Shown piece by piece: positions 27,616-38,087 of a DNA stretch of 64,000 nt. How positions within the stretch are numbered: the stretch's first letter is position 1; every line of letters begins with the position of its first letter. The stretch spans positions 1 through 64,000 of the forward strand of contig NZ_FTOC01000007.1 of the NCBI RefSeq assembly GCF_900156645.1, written 5' to 3'. A model generated the notes under the pieces. It saw nothing but the letters and a program-made list of their open reading frames with translations, did not search any database and was not told the DNA's origin. Source of the DNA: Salimicrobium flavidum. Its GTDB lineage: Bacteria; Bacillota; Bacilli; Bacillales; Halobacillaceae. A program made the translations under genes and the position numbers.

Positions 27616-28989
27616 TTAAGCCTGTGTCATTTTCTGCAGTGTCGGGAACATCAAAGCCCCTGTATCGTCGACCTTAACAGCGTGGTTATTTTTTTCTTCC
27701 TGTATTTTCACTTGCTCCTGCACTTCTTCTTCGATACCGAAAATTTGTGTGAGCAATTGCAGTGACTCTTCTGCTCCGGGCTCATTAGCGAGTTCCTTTG
27801 CCTGAGTGATCGGCTCTTTCAGAATCTGATTCACAATACTTTTGGTATGCTTATTCAGGATCTTCTTCTCGCGGTCGGTCAATTCAGGCAATTTCCGTTC
27901 GATGCTTTCCATCGTATCCGCCTGGATTCCGAGTGCTTTCTGGCGTAAGGCGGAGATGACCGGAACTACCCCTAAGGTCTGCAACCATTCTTTGAATTCG
28001 ACGATTTCCGCTTCGATCATGAGTTCAATCGACTCAGCGGCTTTTTTGCGTTCAGCAAGATTCTCATCGACGATTCCCTGGAGATCATCAATATCATAAA
28101 GGAACATACTCTCAAGCTCTGCGATTCCCGGGTCGAGATCTCTAGGCACAGCAATATCCACAAAAAACAAAGGCTTCCCTTTTCTTTTTTTGTGTGCTTT
28201 CTCCACCATTTCTTTGGTGATTACATAGCTATCCGAGCCCGTAGAACTGATGACGATATCCGCTTTTTCAAGCAGCTCATCCCTTTTTTCCATCGTCCCG
28301 GCACTGCCGTGAAATTGTTCCGCTACCGATTCCGCCTTCTCAAGCGTGCGGTTGAGAACTGTAACCTGTCCGACACCGAAGCCGTGAAGATTTTTCGCAG
28401 CCAGTTCGCCCATCTTCCCTGCTCCGATGATGGCGATATGCTTATCTTTCAACTCACCGAAAATCTTTTTCGACAGTTCTACCGCCGCATAACTTACAGA
28501 AGCGGCATTCTCTCCGATAGCCGTTTCCTTATGACCTTTTTTCGCTAACGTAACCGCCTGTTTGAACAATTGATTGAAGACTGTGCCGGTCGTGCCCGAT
28601 TTTTGAGAAAGCTGAAACGCCTGTTTCACCTGTCCAAGAATCTGGGTTTCCCCCAATACCATGGAATCCAATCCCGATGACACTCTCATTAAATGTTCAA
28701 TTGCCCCATCCGATTCATAAACAATCAGGTGAGGAGAAAACTCCTGCTTTTCGATGTTGAACCATTTCTCCAGAAAATCCTTGATGTAGTATCGTCCCGT
28801 ATGTATCTGGTCCGCCACCACATATATTTCTGTGCGGTTGCAAGTGGATAATATCACGTTCTCGAGAATACTTTTCTGATCATTCAAAGCTTCCATAGCT
28901 TCTCTGTGATCAGCTTCTGAGAACGTAAGCTTCTCCCGAATAGCAAGAGGGGCAGTGCGGTAATTAATGCTTACAGCTAAAATATGCAT
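27616..28989 (-). CDS. hemA: Glutamyl-tRNA reductase
   Basis: HemA reduces glutamyl-tRNA-Glu to glutamate-1-semialdehyde, the committed heme step. The 457 residues start [20 protein letters not shown]. They carry the active-site cysteine in [12 protein letters not shown], the NADPH fold [25 protein letters not shown] and a C-terminal dimerisation helix. The start was moved six codons inside the longest frame, to match the family N-terminus and the upstream GGGGG. It is the first gene of the hem operon. Confidence 0.96.
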   Translation of the reverse strand: MHILAVSINYRTAPLAIREKLTFSEADHREAMEALNDQKSILENVILSTCNRTEIYVVADQIHTGRYYIKDFLEKWFNIEKQEFSPHLIVYESDGAIEHLMRVSSGLDSMVLGETQILGQVKQAFQLSQKSGTTGTVFNQLFKQAVTLAKKGHKETAIGENAASVSYAAVELSKKIFGELKDKHIAIIGAGKMGELAAKNLHGFGVGQVTVLNRTLEKAESVAEQFHGSAGTMEKRDELLEKADIVISSTGSDSYVITKEMVEKAHKKRKGKPLFFVDIAVPRDLDPGIAELESMFLYDIDDLQGIVDENLAERKKAAESIELMIEAEIVEFKEWLQTLGVVPVISALRQKALGIQADTMESIERKLPELTDREKKILNKHTKSIVNQILKEPITQAKELANEPGAEESLQLLTQIFGIEEEVQEQVKIQEEKNNHAVKVDDTGALMFPTLQKMTQA

Positions 28990-29041
28990 GACATATACCC
29001 CCATCATGTGTCCCGTACCTTATCATAATTCCATATCTTCT

Positions 29042-29047
29042 ATTATA
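29042..29047 (-). promoter_or_regulatory. Candidate -10 of the hemA operon promoter
   Basis: GTTATAATAG on the minus strand about 50 bases before the hemA start. The best -35 is a poor TAACAG at 16 bases, suggesting weak or activated transcription. I looked for the PerR operator known upstream of B. subtilis hemA and found no convincing match. Confidence 0.45.
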
Positions 29048-29078
29048 ACACGAATAATTGCTTCTGTTAGACCAATTT

Positions 29079-29107
29079 TTGAACAGATTATGAAGCTGTT
29101 ATGATAC
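29079..29107 (+). promoter_or_regulatory. Promoter of the plus-strand membrane protein gene
   Basis: TTGAAC, 17-base spacer, TGATAC on the plus strand, about 125 bases before the ATG at 29233. It lies back to back with the hemA promoter. Confidence 0.55.
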
Positions 29108-29232
29108 GATGGTAAGGAAGATTCTAAAAATTCAATACCAGATTAGAATTAATTTAAATAAGAACTGTTATCAATATATCAAAAGCTTACCCTTTTCACA
29201 AGCAAATCACACTCCGGAGGTGCATCATTTTT

Positions 29233-29700
29233 ATGAAAAGATATTATTCTTTGTTAGCCATCGTTCTTTCCGCGATGGGGGCTTTCTTTTTCTTCCGTCA
29301 ATTCTCCATCCCCGTTCTCAGTGACAGGCTGGCAGAAGTTTCACTACTCGTATTCCTGAGTGTAGGATTGTTCATTCATGCTCGCCGTTCCCGAGATACT
29401 CTACTGTTGTTCTTCCAGTCGATGGTTCTTCTTATACTATGGCAGCTATTCGCTGAACCCCGCATCAGTGCCTGGCCTTCCCACTGGGCTATATATGTGA
29501 TTTACTCCGGCGTGGCTTTGGCTCTTGCAAGGAAACCTAAAATTGCCATAGTACCGTTCGCTATCGGTCTCGGCATTATGTTCATCCCTGCTATAGAATC
29601 ACTGTTCTTCTGGTTGCCTCCAGTCATCCAATACATAGAATTGTATTTCAGCGTATTCTTTTTGCTTCTTGCCGGGTATTACTTTTATAAACTCAGATAA
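29233..29700 (+). CDS. Small polytopic membrane protein of unknown function
   Basis: The protein has 155 residues and about five hydrophobic segments, separated by short basic loops (HARRSRDT, ARKPK). No motif is recognised. CGGAGGTG lies 10 bases before ATG and a promoter and a terminator flank it, so the gene looks real and is transcribed alone, divergent from hemA. B. subtilis also has a small membrane protein (ysxD) between engB and hemA, so this could be a positional counterpart; similarity was not tested. Confidence 0.75.
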   Translation: MKRYYSLLAIVLSAMGAFFFFRQFSIPVLSDRLAEVSLLVFLSVGLFIHARRSRDTLLLFFQSMVLLILWQLFAEPRISAWPSHWAIYVIYSGVALALARKPKIAIVPFAIGLGIMFIPAIESLFFWLPPVIQYIELYFSVFFLLLAGYYFYKLR

Positions 29701-29703
29701 ATT

Positions 29704-29751
29704 AAAAAAGCACGCGAAAGCCGGTTCTTCCTGGCTACCGCGTGCTTTTTT
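29704..29751. terminator. Bidirectional terminator
   Basis: AAAAAAGCACGCG-AAAGCCGG ... CTGGCTAC-CGCGTGCTTTTTT. The stem has A/T runs on both sides and serves the convergent membrane protein and ABC ATPase genes. Confidence 0.88.
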
Positions 29752-29769
29752 CAGTTTTGACCACCGAGT

Positions 29770-30504
29770 TTATACGTAAATCGATTGAAGGAATTGTTCT
29801 GTCCGTTCATTTTCAGGACTTTCAAAAAGCTCCTGAGGAGGCCCTTGTTCAACAATTCTACCATCGTGCATGTAGATGACCCGGTCAGCGACTTCTTTTG
29901 CAAAACGCATCTCATGAGTTACGACGACCATAGTCATCCCTTCGCTCGCTAGTGTTTTCATCGTTTGGAGGACTTCTCCGATCAATTCAGGGTCCAGTGC
30001 TGAAGTGGGTTCGTCGAAAAGCATAATCGATGGATTCATCGCCAGAGCTCTGGCAATAGCCACCCGTTGTTTCTGCCCTCCGGAGAGACGATTCGGAAAT
30101 ATATCTTCCTTCTCTTTCAGCCCCACCTTCTCCAACAGCTCCCGGGCTATCTTTTTCGCTTCAGCTTTATTCATTTTCTTCACCTGGATGGGAGCCTCCA
30201 TCACATTTTCCAATACCGTTTTATGAGGGAAAAGATTGAAATGTTGAAAAACCATTCCGATATTCTGTCTTACCTCGCTTAATTTTGCCTCTTTTTCGTC
30301 AACGAGCTTTCCGTGAAGAGAAATCTCACCGCCACCTTTCATTTCCAGAAAATTGAGGCAACGGAGAAGCGTACTCTTGCCGGAGCCGCTCGCCCCTATA
30401 AGCACTACAACTTCTCCTTTCTCCACACTGAAATCTATGTCTTTCAGTACATGTAAGTCTCCGAAAGATTTATTCAAGGATTGAACATCTATAATAGTAT
30501 TCAT
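29770..30504 (-). CDS. Polar amino acid ABC transporter ATP-binding protein, orphan
   Basis: The 244 residues match the GlnQ/HisP-type ATPases. Visible motifs are Walker [15 protein letters not shown], the Q-loop [12 protein letters not shown], signature [15 protein letters not shown], Walker [15 protein letters not shown] and the switch VVTHEMRFA. The start MNTIIDVQ lies 7 bases after AGGAGG; the longer frame lacks a better site. No permease or binding protein gene is adjacent, so its transporter partners must lie elsewhere. The substrate cannot be told from the ATPase. Confidence 0.93.
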   Translation of the reverse strand: MNTIIDVQSLNKSFGDLHVLKDIDFSVEKGEVVVLIGASGSGKSTLLRCLNFLEMKGGGEISLHGKLVDEKEAKLSEVRQNIGMVFQHFNLFPHKTVLENVMEAPIQVKKMNKAEAKKIARELLEKVGLKEKEDIFPNRLSGGQKQRVAIARALAMNPSIMLFDEPTSALDPELIGEVLQTMKTLASEGMTMVVVTHEMRFAKEVADRVIYMHDGRIVEQGPPQELFESPENERTEQFLQSIYV

Positions 30505-30562
30505 AAAGTTTCCTCCTAATATCAACACTTTTCACTCAAAATACCATGTGTTCAGTAAAATG

Positions 30563-30595
30563 AAAAGCTCCTTCCGGGTCAGGGAAGGAGCTTTT
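30563..30595 (-). terminator. Terminator after engB
   Basis: Minus-strand AAAAGCTCCTTCCC-TGACCC-GGAAGGAGCTTTTC, starting right behind the engB stop codon. Confidence 0.88.
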
Positions 30596-31183
30596 CTACA
30601 TCTTAAGATGGGAACGCAGCGATTTCCACGCTTCTTCTTTTCCTTCTCCTGTTTCTGAGGAGAACATGATGAGCGGATCTTCTTCTTCTACGTCCAAAAC
30701 TTCACGAACCAGCTTTTCCTGCGCAGACCGTTTGGCTTTTTTCACTTTATCCATTTTGGTAGCGATAATCGTAACCGGAAGATCGTAATACTTAAAATAA
30801 TCATACATCATGCAGTCTTCATCAGATGGTTCATGTCTCAAATCAACTACAAGCACAGCTGATACCAGCTGTTCTCGTTCTCCGAAATACTCATCCATCA
30901 TTTTCCCCCAGCGGGCCCGCTCTGTCTTGGATACCTTCGCATAACCGTAACCAGGGACATCAACGAAATGGAAAGAATCGTTGATTATATAAAAGTTAAG
31001 CGTCTGAGTCTTCCCCGGATTCCCTGAAGTACGTGCCAGGTTCTTCCGTTGGATCATCGTGTTAATAAATGAGGACTTTCCTACATTTGAGCGGCCGGCT
31101 AGAGCAATCTCCGGCATCGGAGCAGTCGGGTACTGTTTTTTACTGACAGCACTGATTACAATATCTGCACTATGAACTCTCAT
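30596..31183 (-). CDS. engB: Ribosome biogenesis GTPase EngB (YsxC)
   Basis: This essential GTPase acts in late 50S subunit assembly. The 195 residues include G1 [13 protein letters not shown], the G2 region [14 protein letters not shown]3 [10 protein letters not shown] and G4 ATKMDKV. The ATG (MRVHSADIV) is 6 bases after AAAGGTG; a GTG three codons earlier sits inside that site. It overlaps the end of lonA by 14 bases, the standard lonA-engB pair. Confidence 0.96.
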   Translation of the reverse strand: MRVHSADIVISAVSKKQYPTAPMPEIALAGRSNVGKSSFINTMIQRKNLARTSGNPGKTQTLNFYIINDSFHFVDVPGYGYAKVSKTERARWGKMMDEYFGEREQLVSAVLVVDLRHEPSDEDCMMYDYFKYYDLPVTIIATKMDKVKKAKRSAQEKLVREVLDVEEEDPLIMFSSETGEGKEEAWKSLRSHLKM

Positions 31184-33503
31184 TCGTTTCACCTTTCAAT
31201 GCTACCTCGAGCACCTCATCCAGATGTTTGACGGGGATGAAAGTCAGATCTTCTTTCACGCTTTCCGGAATGTCTTCGAGGTCTTTATTGTTTTCATACG
31301 GGATGATCACTTTCGTCAGACCTGCCCGGTGAGCGCTTAGAGCTTTCTGCTTTAAGCCGCCGATCGGAAGCACACGGCCCCGCAGAGTGATTTCCCCGGT
31401 CATCCCCACTTCTCTAGAGACGGCTCTGCCTGTCAGTGCTGAGACGAGAGCTGTCGCCATAGTAATCCCGGCAGACGGTCCATCTTTCGGTGTCGCTCCT
31501 TCCGGCACATGGATATGGATATCATTCTTCTCCACGAACTCAGGGTCGATCTTCAACTCGTCAGCCCTGGAGCGAATGTAACTGAAAGCAGCCTGAGCCG
31601 ACTCTTTCATAACATCTCCGAGTTTTCCTGTAAGCGTCAGGTTCCCTTTTCCGGGCGAGATGAGGACTTCAATGGAAAGTGTATCTCCTCCGGCAACTGT
31701 ATAGGCAAGACCGGTAGCTGCTCCCACCTGATCCTCAAGCTCTGCCTGCCCGTAGCGGAATTTAGGACGTCCAATCAGATCTTCCACCATTTTTTCGGTC
31801 ACGATCACACGCTTCTTATCACCGGAAACGATGATTTTTGCAGCTTTCCGGCAAACATTTGCTATTTCACGCTCCAGACCACGTACACCCGCTTCTCTGG
31901 TATAGCGGCGAATCAGCTTCATCAGAGCGTCATCACGAAACTGGACCTGACTCCTTGTCAGTCCGTTTTCCTTGATCTGCTTCCCAAGAAGGTGTTCTTT
32001 CGCAATGTGAAGCTTCTCCACTTCCGTATAACCTGCAATCTGAATAACTTCCATTCTGTCCATCAACGGGCCGGGTATCGTAGACATCGTATTTGCAGTA
32101 GCCACAAATAAGACGTTCGACAGATCATAATGCTCTTCTATGAAATGATCACTGAAGGTGGAATTCTGTTCAGGATCAAGGACTTCAAGCATGGCTGAGG
32201 AAGGATCTCCGCGAAAATCACTGGCCATTTTATCTATTTCATCAAGAAGGAATACAGGGTTGATCGTCTCAGCACGCTTCATCCCCTGGATAATCCTTCC
32301 TGGCATCGCACCTATATATGTACGACGATGACCGCGGATTTCCGCTTCATCTCTCACACCACCTAAGGAAACTCTTACGAACTGACGATTGATGGCTCTC
32401 GCGATGGATTTAGCCAAAGAAGTCTTTCCGACTCCCGGAGGCCCTACCAGACAGAGAATCGGTCCCTTGATGGATTGAGTCAGCTGTTGAACTGCAAGAT
32501 ACTCAAGAATACGATCCTTCACTTTATCAAGACCATAATGATCCTCATCAAGGATTTGTTCTGCATGAGGCACATCCAGGTTGTCTTCCGTTTCTGTCGT
32601 CCACGGGAGAACAACAAGCCACTCGATGTAATTACGGATAACCGAGCTTTCGGCTGAACTCTGAGGAATTTTTTCATACCTTCTCAGTTCTTTGAGAGCT
32701 ACCAGTTCTACTCTCTCAGGCATACTCGCATTTTCTATCTTTTCTTTCAGTTCAGCGATTTCACCGGATTTACCATCTTTATCTCCGAGTTCATTCTGAA
32801 TAGCCTTCATCTGTTCCCGAAGGTAATATTCTTTCTGAGTACGCTCCATGGATTTCTTTACCCGCTGGCCGATCTTCTGTTCAATCTGCAATACTTCACG
32901 TTCGTTGCCGATGATATCAATGATTCTCTTCAACCTCTGTTTCACTTCGCTGATTTCAAGGATTTCCTGTTTTTCTTTCACTTTGATCGGCAAGTGGGAA
33001 GCCACCATGTCAGCAAGATGAGAAGGGTCGTCAATATCGGCAAGGGTGTCGTACGTTTCCTGAGTCACCTTTTTCGATACCTTCACGTATTGTTCAAACT
33101 GTTCCATCAGCGTACGAGTGAGTGCTTCTTCTTCATTCTGATCTTCGGAGACGTCTTCCAATTTTCTTACAGCTACTTCGAAATACTCTTCCTTCTCATT
33201 GATTTCTTCAACCTCCGCACGATCCACACCTTCGACAAGAACACGGTGCGTCCCATTAGGAAGCTTCACCATTTGTTTGACATATGCGATTGTGCCAATG
33301 GAATAAAGGTCTTCCCTTTGCGGTTCATCCATATTCGTTTCTTTCTGCGCAATTAACATAATATGATTATCATTAACCATAGCTTCTTCTAATGCTTTTA
33401 CGGATTTTTCGCGTCCTACGTCCAAATGAAGGACCATAGAAGGATATACGAGTAATCCTCTAAGCGGTAAAAGGGGATATGTCAGTGTTTGATTCTCCGC
33501 CAT
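31170..33503 (-). CDS. lonA: ATP-dependent protease LonA
   Basis: Lon degrades damaged and regulatory proteins in the cytoplasm. The 777 residues run from the N-terminal substrate domain ([15 protein letters not shown]) through AAA+ Walker [14 protein letters not shown] and Walker [10 protein letters not shown] to the protease domain with the Ser in [14 protein letters not shown] and the Lys in [14 protein letters not shown]. The ATG is 6 bases after GGAGGTG. In B. subtilis lonB separates clpX from lonA; here only about 140 bases lie between them. Confidence 0.97.
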   Translation of the reverse strand: MAENQTLTYPLLPLRGLLVYPSMVLHLDVGREKSVKALEEAMVNDNHIMLIAQKETNMDEPQREDLYSIGTIAYVKQMVKLPNGTHRVLVEGVDRAEVEEINEKEEYFEVAVRKLEDVSEDQNEEEALTRTLMEQFEQYVKVSKKVTQETYDTLADIDDPSHLADMVASHLPIKVKEKQEILEISEVKQRLKRIIDIIGNEREVLQIEQKIGQRVKKSMERTQKEYYLREQMKAIQNELGDKDGKSGEIAELKEKIENASMPERVELVALKELRRYEKIPQSSAESSVIRNYIEWLVVLPWTTETEDNLDVPHAEQILDEDHYGLDKVKDRILEYLAVQQLTQSIKGPILCLVGPPGVGKTSLAKSIARAINRQFVRVSLGGVRDEAEIRGHRRTYIGAMPGRIIQGMKRAETINPVFLLDEIDKMASDFRGDPSSAMLEVLDPEQNSTFSDHFIEEHYDLSNVLFVATANTMSTIPGPLMDRMEVIQIAGYTEVEKLHIAKEHLLGKQIKENGLTRSQVQFRDDALMKLIRRYTREAGVRGLEREIANVCRKAAKIIVSGDKKRVIVTEKMVEDLIGRPKFRYGQAELEDQVGAATGLAYTVAGGDTLSIEVLISPGKGNLTLTGKLGDVMKESAQAAFSYIRSRADELKIDPEFVEKNDIHIHVPEGATPKDGPSAGITMATALVSALTGRAVSREVGMTGEITLRGRVLPIGGLKQKALSAHRAGLTKVIIPYENNKDLEDIPESVKEDLTFIPVKHLDEVLEVALKGETNESS

Positions 33504-33577
33504 CTGCGGCACCTCCAGCTTTCTTTTTCTATTGTTCGTTCCTCATGGACAAAGGTTATGTAAGGATATTTCCATTT

Positions 33578-33618
33578 AAAAAAAGGAAAAGAGAAGCCGC
33601 GCTTACTCTAGCGCGGCT
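33578..33618 (-). terminator. Terminator after clpX
   Basis: Minus-strand AGCCGCGC-TAGAGTAA-GCGCGGCT followed by a T-rich stretch (TCTCTTTTCCTTTTTTT). Confidence 0.8.
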
Positions 33619-33642
33619 AAGCTTTTTGATACCCGAAATTCA

Positions 33643-34914
33643 TCAGGCACTTTTTGGACTTTTCGGTTCTTCCACCGTACCGTCCGTCAAGATAAGACGA
33701 GGACGTCCGCCTTGCATCTCTACCGTTTCTTTTGTGATGATACATTTCTCGATATCATCTCTCGAAGGAAGATCGAACATTACATCAAGCATGATACCTT
33801 CAATGATCGATCTCAGGCCACGGGCACCGGTTTTCCGTTCGATAGCCAGCCTGGAAATCTCCCGAAGTGCTTCTTCTTCAAATTCCAGTTCAACATCATC
33901 GATCTGGAGAAGTTTCTGGTATTGTTTGACCAGAGCATTCTTCGGCTGGGTAAGAATTTCGACAAGAGCATCTTCATCCAGTTGTTCAAGGGCTCCAATA
34001 ACTGGAAGTCTACCGATGAATTCCGGTATCAGACCATAGCTAAGAAGGTCCTCAGGAAGAATTTTCGTCAATAATTCCTGTTTGTCTGCATCGGACTGCT
34101 CCTGTTCAGATCCGAATCCGATCACTTTATTTCCAAGACGGCGTTTAATGATCTGATCGATTCCATCGAAGGCTCCTCCGACGATGAAGAGAATATTCGT
34201 CGTGTCGATCTGGATAAATTCTTGATGAGGATGTTTACGTCCTCCTTGAGGAGGCACACTTGCCTGCGTTCCTTCAAGAATTTTCAGCAGTGCTTGCTGT
34301 ACACCTTCTCCGGATACATCACGAGTGATGGAAGGGTTTTCGGACTTACGGGCTACTTTGTCGATTTCATCAATATAAATGATACCTTTTTCAGCTTTTT
34401 CAACATCGTAATCCGCTGCCTGAATCAATTTCAGGATAATGTTCTCAACATCTTCACCGACATAACCCGCTTCTGTAAGAGAGGTCGCGTCAGCAATCGC
34501 AAAAGGAACATTCAGTATGCGTGCGAGAGTTTGTGCGAGCAAAGTCTTCCCACTACCGGTCGGTCCAAGCATAAGGATGTTACTTTTTGCAAGCTCGACA
34601 TCGTCACTTTTCGTAGTAGACGCATTGACACGCTTATAGTGGTTGTAGACGGCTACCGATAAGTTCTTCTTGGCCTGCTCCTGACCAATGACATAATCAC
34701 CTAGAATCGTATGGATTTCTTCCGGTTTCGGTACTTCTTTGAATTCCGTCTCTTCTTCGTTTCCAAGCTCTTCTTCAACGATCTCTGTGCATAGTTCAAT
34801 GCACTCATCACAAATATATACACCAGGTCCAGCTACAAGTTTGCGAACCTGATCCTGGCTCTTACCACAAAACGAGCATTTAAGCTGGCCCTTTTCTTCG
34901 TTAAATTTAAACAT
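33643..34914 (-). CDS. clpX: ATP-dependent Clp protease ATPase subunit ClpX
   Basis: ClpX unfolds substrates and feeds them to ClpP. The 423 residues begin [10 protein letters not shown], with the zinc module [10 protein letters not shown] ... YICDEC. The AAA+ motifs are Walker [16 protein letters not shown] and Walker [14 protein letters not shown], with the pore loop [28 protein letters not shown] marks the C-terminal domain. The start six codons inside the longest frame matches the family and follows AAAGGGTGA. It has its own promoter. Confidence 0.97.
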   Translation of the reverse strand: MFKFNEEKGQLKCSFCGKSQDQVRKLVAGPGVYICDECIELCTEIVEEELGNEEETEFKEVPKPEEIHTILGDYVIGQEQAKKNLSVAVYNHYKRVNASTTKSDDVELAKSNILMLGPTGSGKTLLAQTLARILNVPFAIADATSLTEAGYVGEDVENIILKLIQAADYDVEKAEKGIIYIDEIDKVARKSENPSITRDVSGEGVQQALLKILEGTQASVPPQGGRKHPHQEFIQIDTTNILFIVGGAFDGIDQIIKRRLGNKVIGFGSEQEQSDADKQELLTKILPEDLLSYGLIPEFIGRLPVIGALEQLDEDALVEILTQPKNALVKQYQKLLQIDDVELEFEEEALREISRLAIERKTGARGLRSIIEGIMLDVMFDLPSRDDIEKCIITKETVEMQGGRPRLILTDGTVEEPKSPKSA

Positions 34915-35036
34915 TTCTGTCACCCTTTCCAAAATGATGCCAAGGTTATCCGCACATTCTTTCGCTAATCATACCAAATAACTCTAGAATTAAAAAGTAA
35001 TAGGGTCGTCCATCTTTTTCCCCTGCATCACTTATT

Positions 35037-35065
35037 ATTATGTAGAGAGTATGAAAAGAAGTCAA
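35037..35065 (-). promoter_or_regulatory. clpX promoter
   Basis: TTGACT, 17-base spacer, CATAAT on the minus strand, about 120 bases before clpX. The leader between holds no recognisable regulatory RNA. Confidence 0.75.
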
Positions 35066-35160
35066 ACGCTAAGCAGTGTTATTAACAGATTATTAAGCTT
35101 ATGTAGATTCGATTCTCTTCATAGTATTATGTATCCATAGGGAATTGCAAATAATATGAG

Positions 35161-35191
35161 AAAACAAGGCAGGGAAAGCCCTCACCTTGTT
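35161..35191 (-). terminator. Terminator after tig
   Basis: Minus-strand AACAAGG-TGAGGG-CTTT-CCCTGC-CTTGTTTT just behind the tig stop. The T-run is short. Confidence 0.7.
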
Positions 35192-35200
35192 CTCTTTTTG

Positions 35201-36487
35201 TTATACAGTTTTGCTGTTTTGCTCCAGAACGTCAATCGCCTTCTGGATTTTCAGATCATCTTTGACCATGTCTGTATTTCCACCAAGCATTTGTTTCAGG
35301 TTCTCAACGTCTGTCTGATACATCGAAGACATGTTTTCAAGTTCTTTATCGATGTCTTCTTCAGTAACCTCAACGTTTTCTGCCTGTGCAATAGCTTCGA
35401 GAGTCATGTTCGTTTTCACACGCTTTTCAGCATCTTCCTTCATTTGTTCACGAAGCTGATTGTCATCCTGGCCAGTGAACTGGAAGTACATTTCTTTTGT
35501 CATTCCTTGCATTTGCAGACGCTGTTCGAATTCACTGATCATACGATCGAGTTCAGAATCGACCATTGCCTGTGGAATTTCAACAGAAGCGTTGTCGCTT
35601 GCTTTGTTGACAAGAGTTTCCCGTTTCTGGTTCTCAGCATCCTGTTGCTTTTGCTGCTCCAGATTTTCACGGGTTTTCTTCTTGAGTTCATCAAGGGATG
35701 ACACTTCTTCATCCACATCTTTCGCGAACTCATCATCAAGTTCAGGAAGTTCTTTTCCTTTCACTTCATGGATTTTCACCTCGAACGTCGCCTCTTTTCC
35801 GGCTAGTTCTTCAGCGTGATAGTCTTCAGGGAAGGTAATGACAACCTGAGGCTCGTCCCCGGCTTTCTTACCTGTCAGCTGTTCTTCGAATCCTGGGATG
35901 AAAGTACCGGATCCGATTTCAAGAGAATAGTTGTCGGCTTGTCCGCCTTCAAATGCTTCTCCGTCTACGAAGCCTTCGAAATCCATGACGACCGTGTCGC
36001 CTTCTTCGATTTCTCCCTCTTCTTTCACAACGAGCTCGGCTTGATTTTCCTGTTGACGCTTCAGTTCTTCTTCCACGTCTTCGTCTGTAACCTCAGTGTC
36101 TGCCTGTTCTACTTCAAGACCTTTGTATTCTCCAAGCTCCACTTCAGGTTTGACTGTTACGTCCGCTTTGAAAATGAGCGGCTCGCCTTTCTCAATCTGA
36201 TCAACATCCACATCAGGCTGGTCCACAGGTTCAATGCCTGTTTCCTGGACAGCTTCTGTGTATGCCTGTGGCAGAATGATATCGAGTGCATCCTGATAAA
36301 GGGATTCTACACCGAAACGACCTTCAAAGATTTTACGTGGTACTTTCCCTTTACGGAAACCTGGCACCTGGACATCTTTCACTACTTTCTTGAAAGCCTC
36401 ATCCAGACCTCTATCGAATTCTTCAGCAGAGACCTCTACTGTAAGAGTCCCCTTGTTGCCTTCTTTCTTTTCCCATTTCGCTGACAT
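35201..36487 (-). CDS. tig: Trigger factor (ribosome-associated chaperone, prolyl isomerase)
   Basis: Trigger factor binds nascent chains at the ribosome exit. The 428 residues contain the ribosome-binding signature [19 protein letters not shown] (about 42-60), the FKBP-type isomerase domain ([17 protein letters not shown], about 162-178) and the helical C-terminal chaperone arms. It is rich in Glu/Asp, consistent with a halotolerant proteome. It lies upstream of clpX with separate transcription. Confidence 0.97.
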   Translation of the reverse strand: MSAKWEKKEGNKGTLTVEVSAEEFDRGLDEAFKKVVKDVQVPGFRKGKVPRKIFEGRFGVESLYQDALDIILPQAYTEAVQETGIEPVDQPDVDVDQIEKGEPLIFKADVTVKPEVELGEYKGLEVEQADTEVTDEDVEEELKRQQENQAELVVKEEGEIEEGDTVVMDFEGFVDGEAFEGGQADNYSLEIGSGTFIPGFEEQLTGKKAGDEPQVVITFPEDYHAEELAGKEATFEVKIHEVKGKELPELDDEFAKDVDEEVSSLDELKKKTRENLEQQKQQDAENQKRETLVNKASDNASVEIPQAMVDSELDRMISEFEQRLQMQGMTKEMYFQFTGQDDNQLREQMKEDAEKRVKTNMTLEAIAQAENVEVTEEDIDKELENMSSMYQTDVENLKQMLGGNTDMVKDDLKIQKAIDVLEQNSKTV

Positions 36488-36584
36488 AAAAAAGTCCCTC
36501 CAACGTCATATTTTCATTTAACATGATTCCATTTTACATGATTCTATGATAGACATACATACGAATCTGATTTACAACCTCTAC

Positions 36585-36612
36585 ATTATAACATAAAGTT
36601 ATTCCGTTTCAA
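36585..36612 (-). promoter_or_regulatory. tig promoter
   Basis: TTGAAA, 16-base spacer, TATAAT on the minus strand, about 100 bases before the tig start. Confidence 0.65.
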
Positions 36613-36632
36613 CAACAGAGCCATGAAATGTC

Positions 36633-37613
36633 TTACTCTCCTGTTATAGACTTATATTCCTGGTTGGCAATCTCGATATCCTGTTTGTACGATTCAATAT
36701 CCGCCTCTATTTTAGTAGGTGCATCATCTAATTGCAAATACTCGTTGCCGATAGTCTTCAGTGCTTCTATGATAAGCGGAACTTCATTTTCCGTAGGGAG
36801 GAAAGGATAGCGTATATATATGTAGCGGTGAAGCATTGTAGCAATGATCTCGTACATTGCAGGATTGTTCTGTTCTATGGAAGCCAGGCGAAACTCTATA
36901 TGTTTGACAATATAATGAGAGAAAGGAGTGCCGGTCTCCACAGGAATGATCGAGATTGAGTTATTGAACTTATGTACTTCTGCAGAGTTGTTGATATTCC
37001 ATGATTGAAACCACTCGATAATGGCTGTCTTGACTACAGGATGGGTTTCCTCATCCTTCAACCATTCACATAGAAATTCCCATTGCGCCTCCGGAGAGTG
37101 GGTGATCAGTCTCTTAATGAGTGCGTACTGTTTTGGGGCATCCTTCTTTTTCCAGGCTTTCTGAAGCTCTTCAACCAGCGAGGCTTCCTCCGCTTTCTTT
37201 TGAGTATCTTCAATATCTTTACTCACATTGTACATTTGCCACAACTGCGTCCGGACATCATGAGGAACATCTTCCCGCTCCAGTACTTCATCGACGAGGT
37301 CCATCAATTCCTTATACTTCCCGTCATGAAAAAGAATCGTTATGTATATATGCAGGTATTGAAAATAATTGGATTCCGAGACCTTCATTCGGTTCAGACA
37401 GACATTTTCCGCTTCTTCGTATCTTCCTATCCCAACCCAGGCGATCAGCAGTCCGGTAGTGACTTCATCATCGGCCTCATCATGTTGAAGCAATGGCTCC
37501 AATGATTCGACCGCTTCTTCATACTTGTGCTGTGTAACAGCTTCAAGCCCTTCTTTGCGTAACTTTTCTTTCCATTTCGGAAAAAGTACGACTTCTCCTT
37601 TATTATTTTCCAT
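36633..37613 (-). CDS. TPR-repeat protein, YsoA-like
   Basis: The protein has 326 residues and is largely alpha-helical. The N-terminal half has tetratricopeptide-like pairs (EAVTQHKYEEAVESLEPLLQ, VGIGRYEEAENVCLNRM). The C-terminal half is less regular and ends in a helix (ESYKQDIEIANQEYKSITG). There is no signal peptide. B. subtilis has the TPR protein YsoA directly upstream of tig, and this gene holds the same place. The function is unknown; a scaffold role is only a family expectation. Confidence 0.8.
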   Translation of the reverse strand: MENNKGEVVLFPKWKEKLRKEGLEAVTQHKYEEAVESLEPLLQHDEADDEVTTGLLIAWVGIGRYEEAENVCLNRMKVSESNYFQYLHIYITILFHDGKYKELMDLVDEVLEREDVPHDVRTQLWQMYNVSKDIEDTQKKAEEASLVEELQKAWKKKDAPKQYALIKRLITHSPEAQWEFLCEWLKDEETHPVVKTAIIEWFQSWNINNSAEVHKFNNSISIIPVETGTPFSHYIVKHIEFRLASIEQNNPAMYEIIATMLHRYIYIRYPFLPTENEVPLIIEALKTIGNEYLQLDDAPTKIEADIESYKQDIEIANQEYKSITGE

Positions 37614-37786
37614 AGTACACCCTTCCCAGCAAACATATTTAGTAAAGTATGCCCTTTTTTCATTATATCAAACATGAGTTTCTCTTGAAGAAAACTTTGT
37701 TTAATTTGTCGATAAAGATCGAGACCTGTTTGTCCCTGATGCTCATGGATAAAACCATAATTGTTTGATCCATACCCTTCAAAAAC

Positions 37787-37830
37787 AAAAACGCTGAACC
37801 TTTTGTACATCAAAAGAGTTCAGCGTTTTA
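37787..37830 (-). terminator. Terminator of the tRNA operon
   Basis: Minus-strand AAAACGCTGAAC-TCTTTTGATGTACAAAAG-GTTCAGCGTTTTTG, a 12-pair stem with T-run behind tRNA-Arg. Confidence 0.88.
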
Positions 37831-37835
37831 AATAG

Positions 37836-37909
37836 TGTCCCAAGTAGGATTCGAACCTACGACCTACAGCTTAGAAGGCTGTTGCTCTATCCAGCTGAGC
37901 TATTGGGAC
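37836..37909 (-). tRNA. tRNA-Arg (anticodon TCT)
   Basis: A full cloverleaf: acceptor GTCCCAA/TTGGGAC, D arm GCTC...GAGC, anticodon stem ACAGC/GCTGT with loop CTTCTAA, T arm GTAGG-TTCGAAT-CCTAC, discriminator A. The CCA end is not encoded. It reads AGA codons. Confidence 0.97.
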
Positions 37910-37911
37910 AA

Positions 37912-37985
37912 TGGAGCGGGTGAGGGGAATCGAACCCCCGTCATCAGCTTGGAAGGCTGAGGTTTTACCACTAAACTACACCCGC
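37912..37985 (-). tRNA. tRNA-Gly (anticodon TCC)
   Basis: Acceptor GCGGGTG/CACCCGC, anticodon stem TCAGC/GCTGA with loop CTTCCAA, T loop TTCGATT, discriminator T followed by an encoded CCA. It lies first in the two-tRNA transcript. Confidence 0.97.
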
Positions 37986-38024
37986 ATCTATCCGGTTGAT
38001 ATATGTATTGCGACGACAAGAAAA

Positions 38025-38053
38025 AGTATACGATGTTTGTGTATAAATGTCAA
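38025..38053 (-). promoter_or_regulatory. tRNA-Gly/Arg operon promoter
   Basis: TTGACA, 17-base spacer, TATACT on the minus strand, a near-perfect vegetative promoter as expected for stable RNA genes. Its -35 abuts the hairpin that ends the phosphodiesterase gene. Confidence 0.88.
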
Positions 38054-38087
38054 TGGTAGCAGGAAGAAAAATTAATTCCTGCTACCA
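38054..38087 (-). terminator. Hairpin overlapping the end of the phosphodiesterase gene
   Basis: A 12-base perfect inverted repeat, TGGTAGCAGGAA / TTCCTGCTACCA, with a 10-base loop. It includes the last codons and the stop. No T-run follows, so it may be an RNA-stability hairpin rather than a strong terminator. Confidence 0.5.

Noticed and set aside
29008-29232. PerR box upstream of hemA
   Set aside because: Only scattered TTATAAT-like pieces are present; no 15-base palindrome comparable to the known operator.
37445-37813. 122-codon minus-strand frame over the TPR gene start
   Set aside because: It runs from the tRNA terminator into the TPR gene in another frame; no ribosome site or recognisable domain.
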